Shown here one piece after another: positions 1 through 6,713 of a stretch of 11,383 nucleotides of DNA. The position numbers and the translations under genes were made by a program. Source of the DNA: DASXUC01 sp036004445 (GTDB lineage Bacteria; Sysuimicrobiota; Sysuimicrobiia; Sysuimicrobiales; Kaftiobacteriaceae); the NCBI GenBank assembly GCA_036004445.1, contig DASYRL010000059.1, positions 1 through 11,383 of the forward strand, in the 5' to 3' direction. The number at the start of each line of letters is the position of its first letter. Position 1 is the first letter of the stretch. Below the pieces are notes generated by a model. The model worked only from the letters and a program-made list of their open reading frames with translations. It was not told the DNA's origin and did no database searches.

Positions 1-3000
1 TAGAACCGCGCCCCCATGTGGTAGAGGCCGCTCGCCGAATCGAGCTCGGCGCCGGTGAACCGGTAGTTAGGCACAGTTGCCCCGGTCGCAGCACGCTGGT
101 TGCCCCAGGCATCGTAGAGCAGCGTGGCCACAGTTGCGCCCGCCTCGTCAGACAGGGCTGTGGTGCTTCCCAAGCCGTCGAAGTGGTAGTAGCGCCGGGT
201 GCCGGCGGGCTCCTTGCGGCTGAGCAGGTTCCCAAAGATATCCCGGTCGAGCTGGGCGGTCATGCTTCCGGCGCCGTCGGCCTCCCAGATGGGGCGGATG
301 CCGTCGTTGTAATAGCGGGTCGTACCGTCAGGGCCGATGCGGCGGATCTTGAGACCGTCGCCGTTGTAGGTGTAGGTCGCGGTGCCACCGGTGCCGGTCG
401 CCGAGGTCATGCGGTTGAAGGCATCCCAGGTGAACGATTGCCCGGCGGACGTGCTCTTGAGGTTGCCGTTGTCGTCGTAGTCGTAGGTCGTCGTCCACGG
501 GTAGTCGCTGTTCGAGATAACCTTCAGCCGGCTGTTCGCATCGTAGGTGTACCCCGTGCTGTTGCCAACAAGGTCCTTGTCTTCTGTCAGCCGGTTTCCC
601 ACCGGATCGTAGGTCCACGTGACTCCAAAACCGGGGTACGCCGCCCGCGTGAGACGGTTCAGGTCGTCGTAGACAAACGTGGCTTTCCCCGTGCTGTCAG
701 TTTGGGTGAGCCGATTCCCGTTTTCGTCGTAGGTGTAGACAAAGGACTGCAGGGTGCCCCCGCCGGGGGTCTTGTGGGTGATCGACTGCAGCCAGTTATT
801 GGTCTGATAGAGGTAGCTGGTGCTCGTCCCGTTGGGCTGCGTGAGGGTCTTCCGGTTCCCGGCGTTGTCGTAAGCAAACGTCCAGACCAGGGACCCTTGG
901 GTCATGCTCGCGAGGCGATTCGCCTCGTCGTAGCCGATGATGGTCTGGGTGGGGAGCGGATTCGTCACACTGGTGCGATTGCCAGCATCGTCATAGCCGT
1001 ATTGCACCGTCTTGGTGTCTGGATACGTGGTCTTCGTGAGGCGATCCAAATTGTCGTAGTCGAATCTCGTCGTGCCGGTTCCATCGACCAGCGTCAGCCG
1101 GTTCCCATTCTCGTCGTACGTGTACGAGAAGGTGATCCCCCCGGCACTGACCTGCTTGAGGCGGTTCGCTTCGTCATAGGTATAGGTGTGCGTGGTGTCC
1201 TTGCGGTCTTTCATGGTCTTCCGGTTGCCGCCTGCGTCATAGGTGTAGACCGTGGAATCGGTGAGGCCGTCCCAGACCGTTCCAACCCGATTCGCCGCAT
1301 CGTACTCAAACTTGGCAATAATCACCTGCCGCGCATCGGTGATCTGTGTGAGGTTCCCGACTTCGTCGTAGACGTACTTCGTGGGATTCGTGTTAAGGGG
1401 ATCCTTGATTGTGGTCAGCCGATCTCGGTTGTCGTACGTGAAGTCCGTCCGCTTCAGCCGCGCATCCGTCGTGCTGGTCTGATTCCCGTTGGCATCATAC
1501 GTATGAATGATCTTGTAGGTCAGGGGATCCGTGATGCTGAGGACCTGCCGGCTCGGATTGTAGGCCATCGTCCAGGTATGGCCGTTTCCGTCAGTCTTGG
1601 TGTCCTGATCGTCGTAGAAGCTGTACGTGAAGTTCGTGTTGCCGCCGACCGGGGGATCGATCTTCGACACCTGCCGCCGTGCCGTATAGAAGTAGGACCA
1701 GACCCAGGCGGCATTCCGCGGGTTGCTGACGGTCTGGACCCCGCCCCAACTGTAGTACGTATAGGTCGTGGTCGACTCGTCGAGGGTTCCCACGGCCTTC
1801 TTGACCATCGTCAGGTTATGCGTGGGGTCGTAGCTATACTCGGTCCGGATGCGCCGGGGGTTAGTCACGGCTTTCAGGTTGTCGAAGTCGTCCCACTCCA
1901 TGTCCGTGGTCAGGTTCAGTGTCCCCACGGCCTGGATGACCCTGGTCACCTTGTTCCGCACGTTGTACGCGTACGTCGTGGGGATCTGTCGCGGATCCGT
2001 GACCCGCGTCACGCGGTGGCGACTGTCGTACTGGTAGAAGGTGGCATTGCCCAGCGGATCGCTGACCTGGGTGATGTCGTCGTCGCCGTTGTGCTTATAC
2101 GTCGTGACGTTCCCGCGCGCATCGGTGACCTGGGTCGTGGAGCCGTCCGGATAACTGTAAAGGGTCTCGACGCCGCCGGGCGCCGTGACCTTCGTCACCT
2201 TGCTGATGCCGCTGGTCACCCCCCATTCGGTCGTCGTCTTGACCTGGCGCGCGTTCGTCACGCCGGTCAGCAGATCGAAGACGCCGTAGGTGTAGGACGT
2301 CGTGAATCCGGCCGCGTTGCGCACCGACGTGAGCAGGTTGTTGGTGTACGTATACTCGGCATACCGTGCGTATGGATCGGTGATCCTCTTGACCCGGTAA
2401 TTGTAGTAGTTGATGCAGCCGCCGCCTTGCGGTGGCTCGATGCAGCCCGCGACGTCTCCGCGTTCCCACGTGAATCTCGTCACACGCTGAACCGGATCCG
2501 TGAGCGTCTCAATGTAGGCGTACAGGGCATCCGCGGGTCGTATCCAGCTGGCCGTGGTGACGTTACCGTGCGCGTCGCGGATCTCACTCAACAAGCCATC
2601 GGGTTGGCCCGTTTGGTTGACTTTGGGATTGGCCAGAAACTTCAGCGTGACGCCCTTCGACAGGTAGACGGTCCATTCGTCAACCTGACCGCCTGTGCGG
2701 TGCACGTTCATGCCGGCGTAGGATCCTACTCTCTTCTCGTACATGTACGCGCCGCCGCCTTCAAAGGTCCCGCGGTTCCCGTCGGGCTCGCGGACCAGCC
2801 ACTTGCTTGGATTGGCAGGATCATCCGGGACGACATCGGCCAGGAGATTCCACTGCCAGGGGCCGGCCGATACGGTCGCTCTCGAAATGGCGTTGGTTAG
2901 CGAGCGGACGACCAGCGGGCTCCGGCCGGGACCCCAGATGTCGACGACGCGGACCGTCAAGTGGCCGTCGCGCACGTCGACGTCGATATTGATCTCTGGC

Positions 3001-3161
3001 GTCTGCTGCTCGGGGCTCTGGGCGAGTGAATCTTCAGGGACCGGCGCCGGCGGGGCTTGGCCGGCCGCGAAGGCCCGCTTGGGCAAGATCGGAATCAGCG
3101 AGACCGCCAGAAAAACAGGGATTAGAATGAGGGTCACCGCGACCTGCCGAAGCCGTCGCAC
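1..3161 (-). CDS. Secreted RHS/YD-repeat protein (C-terminus cut by window edge)
   Basis: The frame is open from a GTG at 3161 to the window edge: 1053 residues with no stop or frameshift. It is the only start codon in its frame, since a TAG lies upstream at 3224-3222, and it has a strong Shine-Dalgarno. Residues 1-32 look like a Sec signal peptide: RRLR n-region, hydrophobic core about 7-26, probable cleavage after AFA32. Residues 33-190 carry no YD repeats and resemble the N-terminal region before RHS repeats (RDGHLTVRVVDIWGPGRSP, 64-82). About 25 YD-type units follow (about 192-1020), for example YDENGNRLT at 682 and 811. The end has the RHS core signature: DGLGSTTALSDE at 995-1006, LLYDAWGN at 1014-1021, then YRFTGAELDSASGLYHMGAR at 1033-1052. 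In this family the repeats form a large beta-sheet shell, and the region after this motif is a variable, often toxic, tip. That tip is off-window, so a toxin role is inference. An adhesin or wall-associated role is also possible. The gene is AT-richer than the polysaccharide genes. Confidence 0.93.
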   Translation of the reverse strand, partial: MRRLRQVAVTLILIPVFLAVSLIPILPKRAFAAGQAPPAPVPEDSLAQSPEQQTPEINIDVDVRDGHLTVRVVDIWGPGRSPLVVRSLTNAISRATVSAGPWQWNLLADVVPDDPANPSKWLVREPDGNRGTFEGGGAYMYEKRVGSYAGMNVHRTGGQVDEWTVYLSKGVTLKFLANPKVNQTGQPDGLLSEIRDAHGNVTTASWIRPADALYAYIETLTDPVQRVTRFTWERGDVAGCIEPPQGGGCINYYNYRVKRITDPYARYAEYTYTNNLLTSVRNAAGFTTSYTYGVFDLLTGVTNARQVKTTTEWGVTSGISKVTKVTAPGGVETLYSYPDGSTTQVTDARGNVTTYKHNGDDDITQVSDPLGNATFYQYDSRHRVTRVTDPRQIPTTYAYNVRNKVTRVIQAVGTLNLTTDMEWDDFDNLKAVTNPRRIRTEYSYDPTHNLTMVKKAVGTLDESTTTYTYYSWGGVQTVSNPRNAAWVWSYFYTARRQVSKIDPPVGGNTNFTYSFYDDQDTKTDGNGHTWTMAYNPSRQVLSITDPLTYKIIHTYDANGNQTSTTDARLKRTDFTYDNRDRLTTIKDPLNTNPTKYVYDEVGNLTQITDARQVIIAKFEYDAANRVGTVWDGLTDSTVYTYDAGGNRKTMKDRKDTTHTYTYDEANRLKQVSAGGITFSYTYDENGNRLTLVDGTGTTRFDYDNLDRLTKTTYPDTKTVQYGYDDAGNRTSVTNPLPTQTIIGYDEANRLASMTQGSLVWTFAYDNAGNRKTLTQPNGTSTSYLYQTNNWLQSITHKTPGGGTLQSFVYTYDENGNRLTQTDSTGKATFVYDDLNRLTRAAYPGFGVTWTYDPVGNRLTEDKDLVGNSTGYTYDANSRLKVISNSDYPWTTTYDYDDNGNLKSTSAGQSFTWDAFNRMTSATGTGGTATYTYNGDGLKIRRIGPDGTTRYYNDGIRPIWEADGAGSMTAQLDRDIFGNLLSRKEPAGTRRYYHFDGLGSTTALSDEAGATVATLLYDAWGNQRAATGATVPNYRFTGAELDSASGLYHMGARF
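102..2588 (-). repeat. YD/RHS repeat array (protein-level, degenerate in DNA)
   Basis: Read on the minus strand, the coding sequence repeats every roughly 18-22 residues with a core Tyr-Asp-x-x-(Gly-Asn or Asn-Arg). About 19-20 units carry an intact YD pair and several others are degenerate (YN, WD, FYD). On the plus strand this shows as recurring gtcgtaggtgtag and cggttccc-like words. Copies with identical protein sequence differ at synonymous sites: YDENGNRLT at residues 682 and 811 uses different Glu, Asn and Leu codons. The array is therefore old or selectively diversified rather than recently duplicated. Confidence 0.9.
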
Positions 3162-3314
3162 AGCGTGCCCTCCTCGCCAGGAACTCCGATTGTCAGTTAC
3201 TGGGACACGGTGTGAGGTCTTCTAGACAGTATTTCTCAACTCCTCCGGTAACTCAGCGTTCCTTTGACAAAAGCAGAAATGATTGACTTGAGGCTAGGCT
3301 AATCGAAGAGTTGA
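3162..3314. other. Intergenic gap before the RHS gene; likely place for its promoter
   Basis: This 153-base gap lies between the stop of the LolA-like gene and the RHS start. It is much AT-richer than its surroundings: positions 3241-3300 contain 28 G or C in 60 by hand count. On the minus strand a TTGTCA hexamer near 3274 resembles a sigma-70 -35 box, but I see no good -10 box 16-18 bases downstream. A weak AATACTGT lies near 3230. Short inverted words occur (CAGTTACTG at 3194-3202; GTCTTCTAGAC around 3217-3227), with no stem strong enough to call a terminator. The gap is far longer than any other in the window, which suggests the RHS gene is a separate transcription unit. No promoter is called. 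Confidence 0.5.
3168..3175 (-). promoter_or_regulatory. Shine-Dalgarno deciding the RHS gene start
   Basis: The minus strand reads GAGGAGGG, six bases before the GTG at 3161. This near-consensus site fixes the start. No other ATG, GTG or TTG lies in frame between this GTG and the upstream stop. Confidence 0.85.
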
Positions 3315-3947
3315 TCAGCGGTTCGAGTCGAAAGTCCCCGGCGGGATAGGGACGTTGAGGCGGTAGTTGGTAAACGTCACGTCGGCGGCAATCGTGTAGC
3401 GGGGGATGTCTACTCGCATCGTTACGGGCAGCAGGTAGCCGCTGACCATCTCGTAGTGGTACGTGACACGGACGTCGCCCCAGGAATATTTCAGCAGCAG
3501 GTCTTCCGCCACCCAGTGCGCCGCGTCGATGGTCGCCACGATCGCCGGTGGATTGACCGACGAGGACACGCCCACCAGATCGAGGATCAACCGGTTGTTG
3601 GGCCCGGGCCGGATCGCCGCGCCGCGATAATTCGCCAGGACCTGCTCGGGCGACGACACGTCGCTGATGACGTCGAAGAACCGCCCGATCAGCGGCGGCG
3701 GATTGTGGATGATGACCTTGTACGAAGCCGGCCTCGACGCGTACATGGTGGTGTTCAGCCGCCAGCGGAAGATGGCCAGCACGCGCGTGTCGGCGACCTG
3801 GTCGACGATGAACGTGCGCAGGGTCGGGTTGACGCTCTTCATCCGGTCCGCAATCTCGGTCAGGCTCGGCTGGGCAGCCACGCGATGCACGCCCGCAAAC
3901 GCGGCGGCTACGACGACGAAAATCAAGGTTAGAATCCGGCTGCGCAT
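3315..3947 (-). CDS. Exported LolA/LolB-like protein (outer-membrane lipoprotein-sorting superfamily)
   Basis: The product is 210 residues from the ATG at 3947. I chose this start because GAGGTGA lies five bases upstream and it places a clean Sec signal peptide at the N-terminus: RSR n-region, hydrophobic core at 5-18, probable cleavage after VAA25. There is no lipobox cysteine, so the mature protein should be soluble and periplasmic or extracytoplasmic. The mature part opens with an amphipathic segment (SLTEIADRMKSVNPTLRTF) and continues as alternating beta strands, ending VTFTNYRLNVPIPPGTFDS. That ending is typical of LolA-like proteins, which bind hydrophobic or acylated ligands in an open beta-barrel; 210 residues is a normal length. 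The gene begins 19 bases after the sugar epimerase, so it is probably co-transcribed with the polysaccharide genes. Its cargo is unknown. The assignment rests on overall pattern and terminal motif, with no catalytic residues to check. A longer start at 3998 is rejected. Confidence 0.7.
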   Translation of the reverse strand: MRSRILTLIFVVVAAAFAGVHRVAAQPSLTEIADRMKSVNPTLRTFIVDQVADTRVLAIFRWRLNTTMYASRPASYKVIIHNPPPLIGRFFDVISDVSSPEQVLANYRGAAIRPGPNNRLILDLVGVSSSVNPPAIVATIDAAHWVAEDLLLKYSWGDVRVTYHYEMVSGYLLPVTMRVDIPRYTIAADVTFTNYRLNVPIPPGTFDSNR

Positions 3948-3952
3948 CGCGC

Positions 3953-3959
3953 TCACCTC
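3953..3959 (-). promoter_or_regulatory. Shine-Dalgarno of the LolA-like gene
   Basis: GAGGTGA on the minus strand lies five bases before the ATG at 3947. It sits in the short gap after the epimerase stop and supports the 210-residue start over the longer open frame that begins inside the epimerase gene. Confidence 0.7.
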
Positions 3960-3966
3960 AGCATCC

Positions 3967-4953
3967 TTAGTTCTGCGGATTCTGCTGCAATCGCTCACGC
4001 GAGTAGTCGATGACCCGATTGAGAATCTCGCCCAGTCCGAGGGTCGGAGTGTACCCGGTCAGAGTGCGGATCTTCGTGATGTCGGGGACGCGGTAGCGGA
4101 CGTCCTCAAAGCCGGCGCCGAAGGCCTGCTCGTAGGGGATCATCGCGATCTCCGACGGCGATCCAGTCGCCGCACGCACCCGCTCGGCCAGCGCGAGCAC
4201 GGTAACCGGCTCGTCGGAGCCTACGTTGAAGATCTGGCCTTCCGCATCCGGCGCGTCCATGAGCCGTAGGGTTGCATCGACGGTGTCGCCGACCCAGGTG
4301 AACGTCCGCACCTGCGAGCCGTCGCCGTACACGGTGATCGGTTTCTCCAGCAGCGCCTGCTCGACGAACCGCGGCATCACCATGCCGTAGGCCGCGGACT
4401 GCCTCGGCCCGACCGTATTGAAGAACCGGGCGATGACGACCGGAAGCCCTTTCTCCTGGCGGTAAGCCCGCGCAAGGAACTCGTCGAGCGCCTTGCTCGT
4501 GGCGTAGCTCCACCGGATGGACGGCCCGATCGTGATGTCCTCATCCTCCCGGAACCGCCCGCCGTTGGTGCGGACGTCCTTGCCGTAGACTTCCGACGTC
4601 GACGCGATGAGGACTTTGCGGCCGTAGCGCAGGCAGGCATCGAGCACTTGCTGGGTTCCCTCCACGTTTGTCTCGATAGTGCGGACCGGCTGCTCAAACA
4701 CGAGGCGGACGCCCACCGCGGCCGCGAGGTGGTAGACGACATCGCAGGACGCGACGGCATCGGCGACGGCCTGCGGGTCCATAATGGAACCCCGGACGAA
4801 CTGGAACCGGGGGTGCCGCATGATGGGGAGGATGTTCTGCAGGCTGCCGGTCGACAGGTCGTCGAGTACGACGACCTCATCTTCCCTGGCCAGCACCGCC
4901 TCGGCAAGGTGTGATCCGATGAACCCCGCGCCGCCGGTAATGAGGGCCTTCAC
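3967..4953 (-). CDS. NAD-dependent sugar-nucleotide epimerase/dehydratase (extended SDR)
   Basis: The product is a 328-residue cytoplasmic enzyme that should act on a nucleotide sugar precursor. The Rossmann motif GGAGFIG is at residues 7-13, with an acidic pair D31-D32 after the second strand, where these enzymes bind the NAD ribose. The catalytic set is visible: S118-T119-S120, then Y150-x3-K154 (YATSK). RFFNTVGPRQ (176-185) and VYGDGSQVRTFTWVGDTVDA (208-227) match the substrate-binding half of the UDP-glucose 4-epimerase/UDP-glucuronate decarboxylase group. The C-terminal RVPDITKIRTLTGYTP (288-303) is also usual there. Length is normal. Whether it makes UDP-xylose, epimerises a sugar or dehydrates one cannot be settled by eye. 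The start is a GTG at 4953, three bases after the stop of the sulfate adenylyltransferase gene, with only a poor ribosome binding site, so translation is probably coupled. Confidence 0.9.
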   Translation of the reverse strand: MKALITGGAGFIGSHLAEAVLAREDEVVVLDDLSTGSLQNILPIMRHPRFQFVRGSIMDPQAVADAVASCDVVYHLAAAVGVRLVFEQPVRTIETNVEGTQQVLDACLRYGRKVLIASTSEVYGKDVRTNGGRFREDEDITIGPSIRWSYATSKALDEFLARAYRQEKGLPVVIARFFNTVGPRQSAAYGMVMPRFVEQALLEKPITVYGDGSQVRTFTWVGDTVDATLRLMDAPDAEGQIFNVGSDEPVTVLALAERVRAATGSPSEIAMIPYEQAFGAGFEDVRYRVPDITKIRTLTGYTPTLGLGEILNRVIDYSRERLQQNPQN

Positions 4954-4956
4954 GGC

Positions 4957-6702
4957 CTAGCGTCCATTAAGATAGCCCATCGTCTCCAGGTGGAGGAGGA
5001 TTTGGTGGGCGGCTTCTTCGGGCGTCATGTCGGTCGTGTCCAGCACGACGTCGGCGGCCGCCGGCGCCTGATAGACGTCGTCGATGCCGGTGAAATCTTT
5101 GATCAGGCCGGCACGCGCCTTCGCGTAGAGCCCTTTGCGGTCGCGCGCCTCACACACCTCCAGCGGCGTGGACACGTACACTTCGACGTAGGCGCCGTAC
5201 TGGTGGATCATCTCGCGCACTTCGCGGCGGGTGGCGTCGTACGGGGCGATCGGCGCGCACACGGCGATGCCGCGGTTCTTGGTGATCTCACTCGCCACGA
5301 AGCCGATCCGCTTGACGTTGAGGTCGCGGTGCTCTTTGGAGAAGCCGAGCTCGCTGCTGAGATGCTTGCGCACGATGTCACCGTCCAGCAGCGTGACCGG
5401 GCGCGTCCCGATCTCCATCAGTTTGGCGACCAGGATGTTGGCGATCGTGGACTTGCCCGACCCGGACAGCCCGGTAAAGAACACGGTGAACCCTTGTTCC
5501 GCTCGCGGGGGATGCGTCTGCCGCAGTTGGGTGACGACCTCGGGATACGAGAACCACGGTGGGACCTCGAGCCCTTCACGCAGCCTCCGCCGCAGCTCGG
5601 TGCCCGACAGCGCCAGCACCTTCGCGCCGGCGGGGATCTCCGAGGCCGGCACGTACTGCGCGAGGTCTTCGACGTAGACCATTTCCTCAAACGGCAGCAT
5701 CTGGATCTTCAGATCGGCCGCGTGCGCCCGCACGAGCTGCTGCGCGTCGTAGGGACCATAGAACGGCGTCCCGCCGCGGTCGGCGCCCGGACCGGCATGA
5801 TCCCGGCCGACGACGAGGTGGCTGCAGCCGAAGTTCTGGCGGATGATCGCATGCCAGACCGCCTCGCGGGGACCGGCCATGCGCATTGCCAGCGGCAGCA
5901 GGCTGAGCATCGTCGTCTGCGGCGGGTAGTGCTCGAGCACGGCCTGGTAGCAGCGCACCCGCACGAAGTAGTCCAAATCGCCCGCCCGCGTGCGGCCCAC
6001 CACCGGATGGAGCAGCAGGTTGGCTTCCGCGGCCGCCGCCGCCCGCTTCGTGAGTTCCACGTGCGCGCGGTGCATCGGGTTGCGGGTCTGGAAGGCGACG
6101 ATGCGCTTCCAGCCGAGCTTCCGGAACTGCGCGCGCAGCTCAGCGGGGACAAACCGGAGCTGTTTGAAGGTGTGATGCGGGGGCAGCTCCAGCCCGTCCA
6201 GGCGACCGCCGACGTAGACGGGGTTGGTCTGGTGGAGCAGTGTGAAGACCCCCGGGTGCGTCTCGTCGGTCGTGCCGTAGACCTGCAGGGCCTCCTGCGC
6301 GCGATCGGGCCGCCAGACGTCGCCGATGGTGAGCACGGCCAGGACCATCCCCTCGGGATGGCGCAAGGCGATGCGCGGCGCCGAAACGATCGACCTGGCA
6401 AACTCCTCGCTGACGTCGAGGACGATCGGGATCGGCCACAGGGTGCCGTCGGCCAAGCGCATGGTGGCGCAGACCGACTCGTAGTCGGCCTTGCCCAGGA
6501 ATCCCTCCAGCGGCGAGAAGGCGCCGTCGAGCAGCATCTCGATGTCGAAGACCTGCCGCGGGGTGAGGTCCCATGAGGGCAGGCGTACAGCCTCCGCCTT
6601 CAACGTGGCCGAGTGGTCGTCGTCCCGGATCAACTGCTTGAGGATCCCGCCGTGCGGCGGGGTCAGTTCATCTGCGTGTGACGTTGTGATTACTGGATCC
6701 AC
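4957..6702 (-). CDS. sat/cysC: Bifunctional sulfate adenylyltransferase/adenylylsulfate kinase
   Basis: This 581-residue enzyme carries both steps of sulfate activation: sulfate plus ATP to APS, then APS plus ATP to PAPS, the sulfate donor for sulfotransferases. Residues 1-395 are an ATP sulfurylase domain with QTRNPMHRAH (205-214) and GRDHAGPG (299-306), the two nucleotide-binding motifs. Residues 404-575 are an APS kinase domain with P-loop GLSGSGKST (411-419), LDGD (439-442) and KDFTGIDDVYQAP (535-547). All key motifs look intact, so both activities are expected. The domain order (sulfurylase then kinase) and length match the known bacterial fusion type. The GTG start at 6702 has GGAGG six bases upstream. 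The gene sits 11 bases after a sulfotransferase gene, so its likely job is to supply PAPS for sulfating a glycan rather than cysteine synthesis; this is inference from context. No PAPS reductase or sulfite reductase is nearby. Confidence 0.96.
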   Translation of the reverse strand: MDPVITTSHADELTPPHGGILKQLIRDDDHSATLKAEAVRLPSWDLTPRQVFDIEMLLDGAFSPLEGFLGKADYESVCATMRLADGTLWPIPIVLDVSEEFARSIVSAPRIALRHPEGMVLAVLTIGDVWRPDRAQEALQVYGTTDETHPGVFTLLHQTNPVYVGGRLDGLELPPHHTFKQLRFVPAELRAQFRKLGWKRIVAFQTRNPMHRAHVELTKRAAAAAEANLLLHPVVGRTRAGDLDYFVRVRCYQAVLEHYPPQTTMLSLLPLAMRMAGPREAVWHAIIRQNFGCSHLVVGRDHAGPGADRGGTPFYGPYDAQQLVRAHAADLKIQMLPFEEMVYVEDLAQYVPASEIPAGAKVLALSGTELRRRLREGLEVPPWFSYPEVVTQLRQTHPPRAEQGFTVFFTGLSGSGKSTIANILVAKLMEIGTRPVTLLDGDIVRKHLSSELGFSKEHRDLNVKRIGFVASEITKNRGIAVCAPIAPYDATRREVREMIHQYGAYVEVYVSTPLEVCEARDRKGLYAKARAGLIKDFTGIDDVYQAPAAADVVLDTTDMTPEEAAHQILLHLETMGYLNGR

Positions 6703-6706
6703 GATA

Positions 6707-6713
6707 CTCCTCC
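6707..6713 (-). promoter_or_regulatory. Shine-Dalgarno of the sulfate adenylyltransferase/APS kinase gene
   Basis: The minus strand reads GGAGGAG between the sulfotransferase stop (6716-6714) and the GTG at 6702, with GGAGG six bases from the start. It fills nearly the whole 11-base gap and is among the strongest sites in the operon. Confidence 0.8.

Noticed and set aside
911..927. A perfect inverted repeat, CGAGGCG-ATT-CGCCTCG, considered as a terminator or protein-binding site.
   Set aside because: It lies in the middle of the RHS coding sequence over a repeat unit (Glu-Ala-Asn-Arg-Leu-Ala), has no U-tract, and is explained by codon choice.
18..2900. A 960-codon open frame on the plus strand, rich in Val, Ile and Arg.
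   Set aside because: It is antisense to the RHS gene. Its repetitive valine-rich sequence is the complement of the YD repeats (gtc/gta opposite Tyr and Asp codons). The minus frame has a signal peptide, ribosome binding site and family motifs; the plus frame has none.
3162..3314. A sigma-70 promoter or a rho-independent terminator in the gap.
   Set aside because: TTGTCA on the minus strand has no acceptable -10 box at 16-18 bases, and no GC-rich stem followed by a T-run is present. I left the gap uncalled rather than name a site.
3948..3998. A longer start for the LolA-like protein, adding 17 residues.
   Set aside because: It would begin inside the epimerase gene and bury the signal peptide. 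The ATG at 3947 has GAGGTGA at proper spacing.
4990..6576. A 528-codon open frame on the plus strand.
   Set aside because: It is antisense to the sulfate adenylyltransferase/APS kinase gene, whose catalytic motifs are complete. The plus product is His/Arg/Asp-rich with no recognisable domain.
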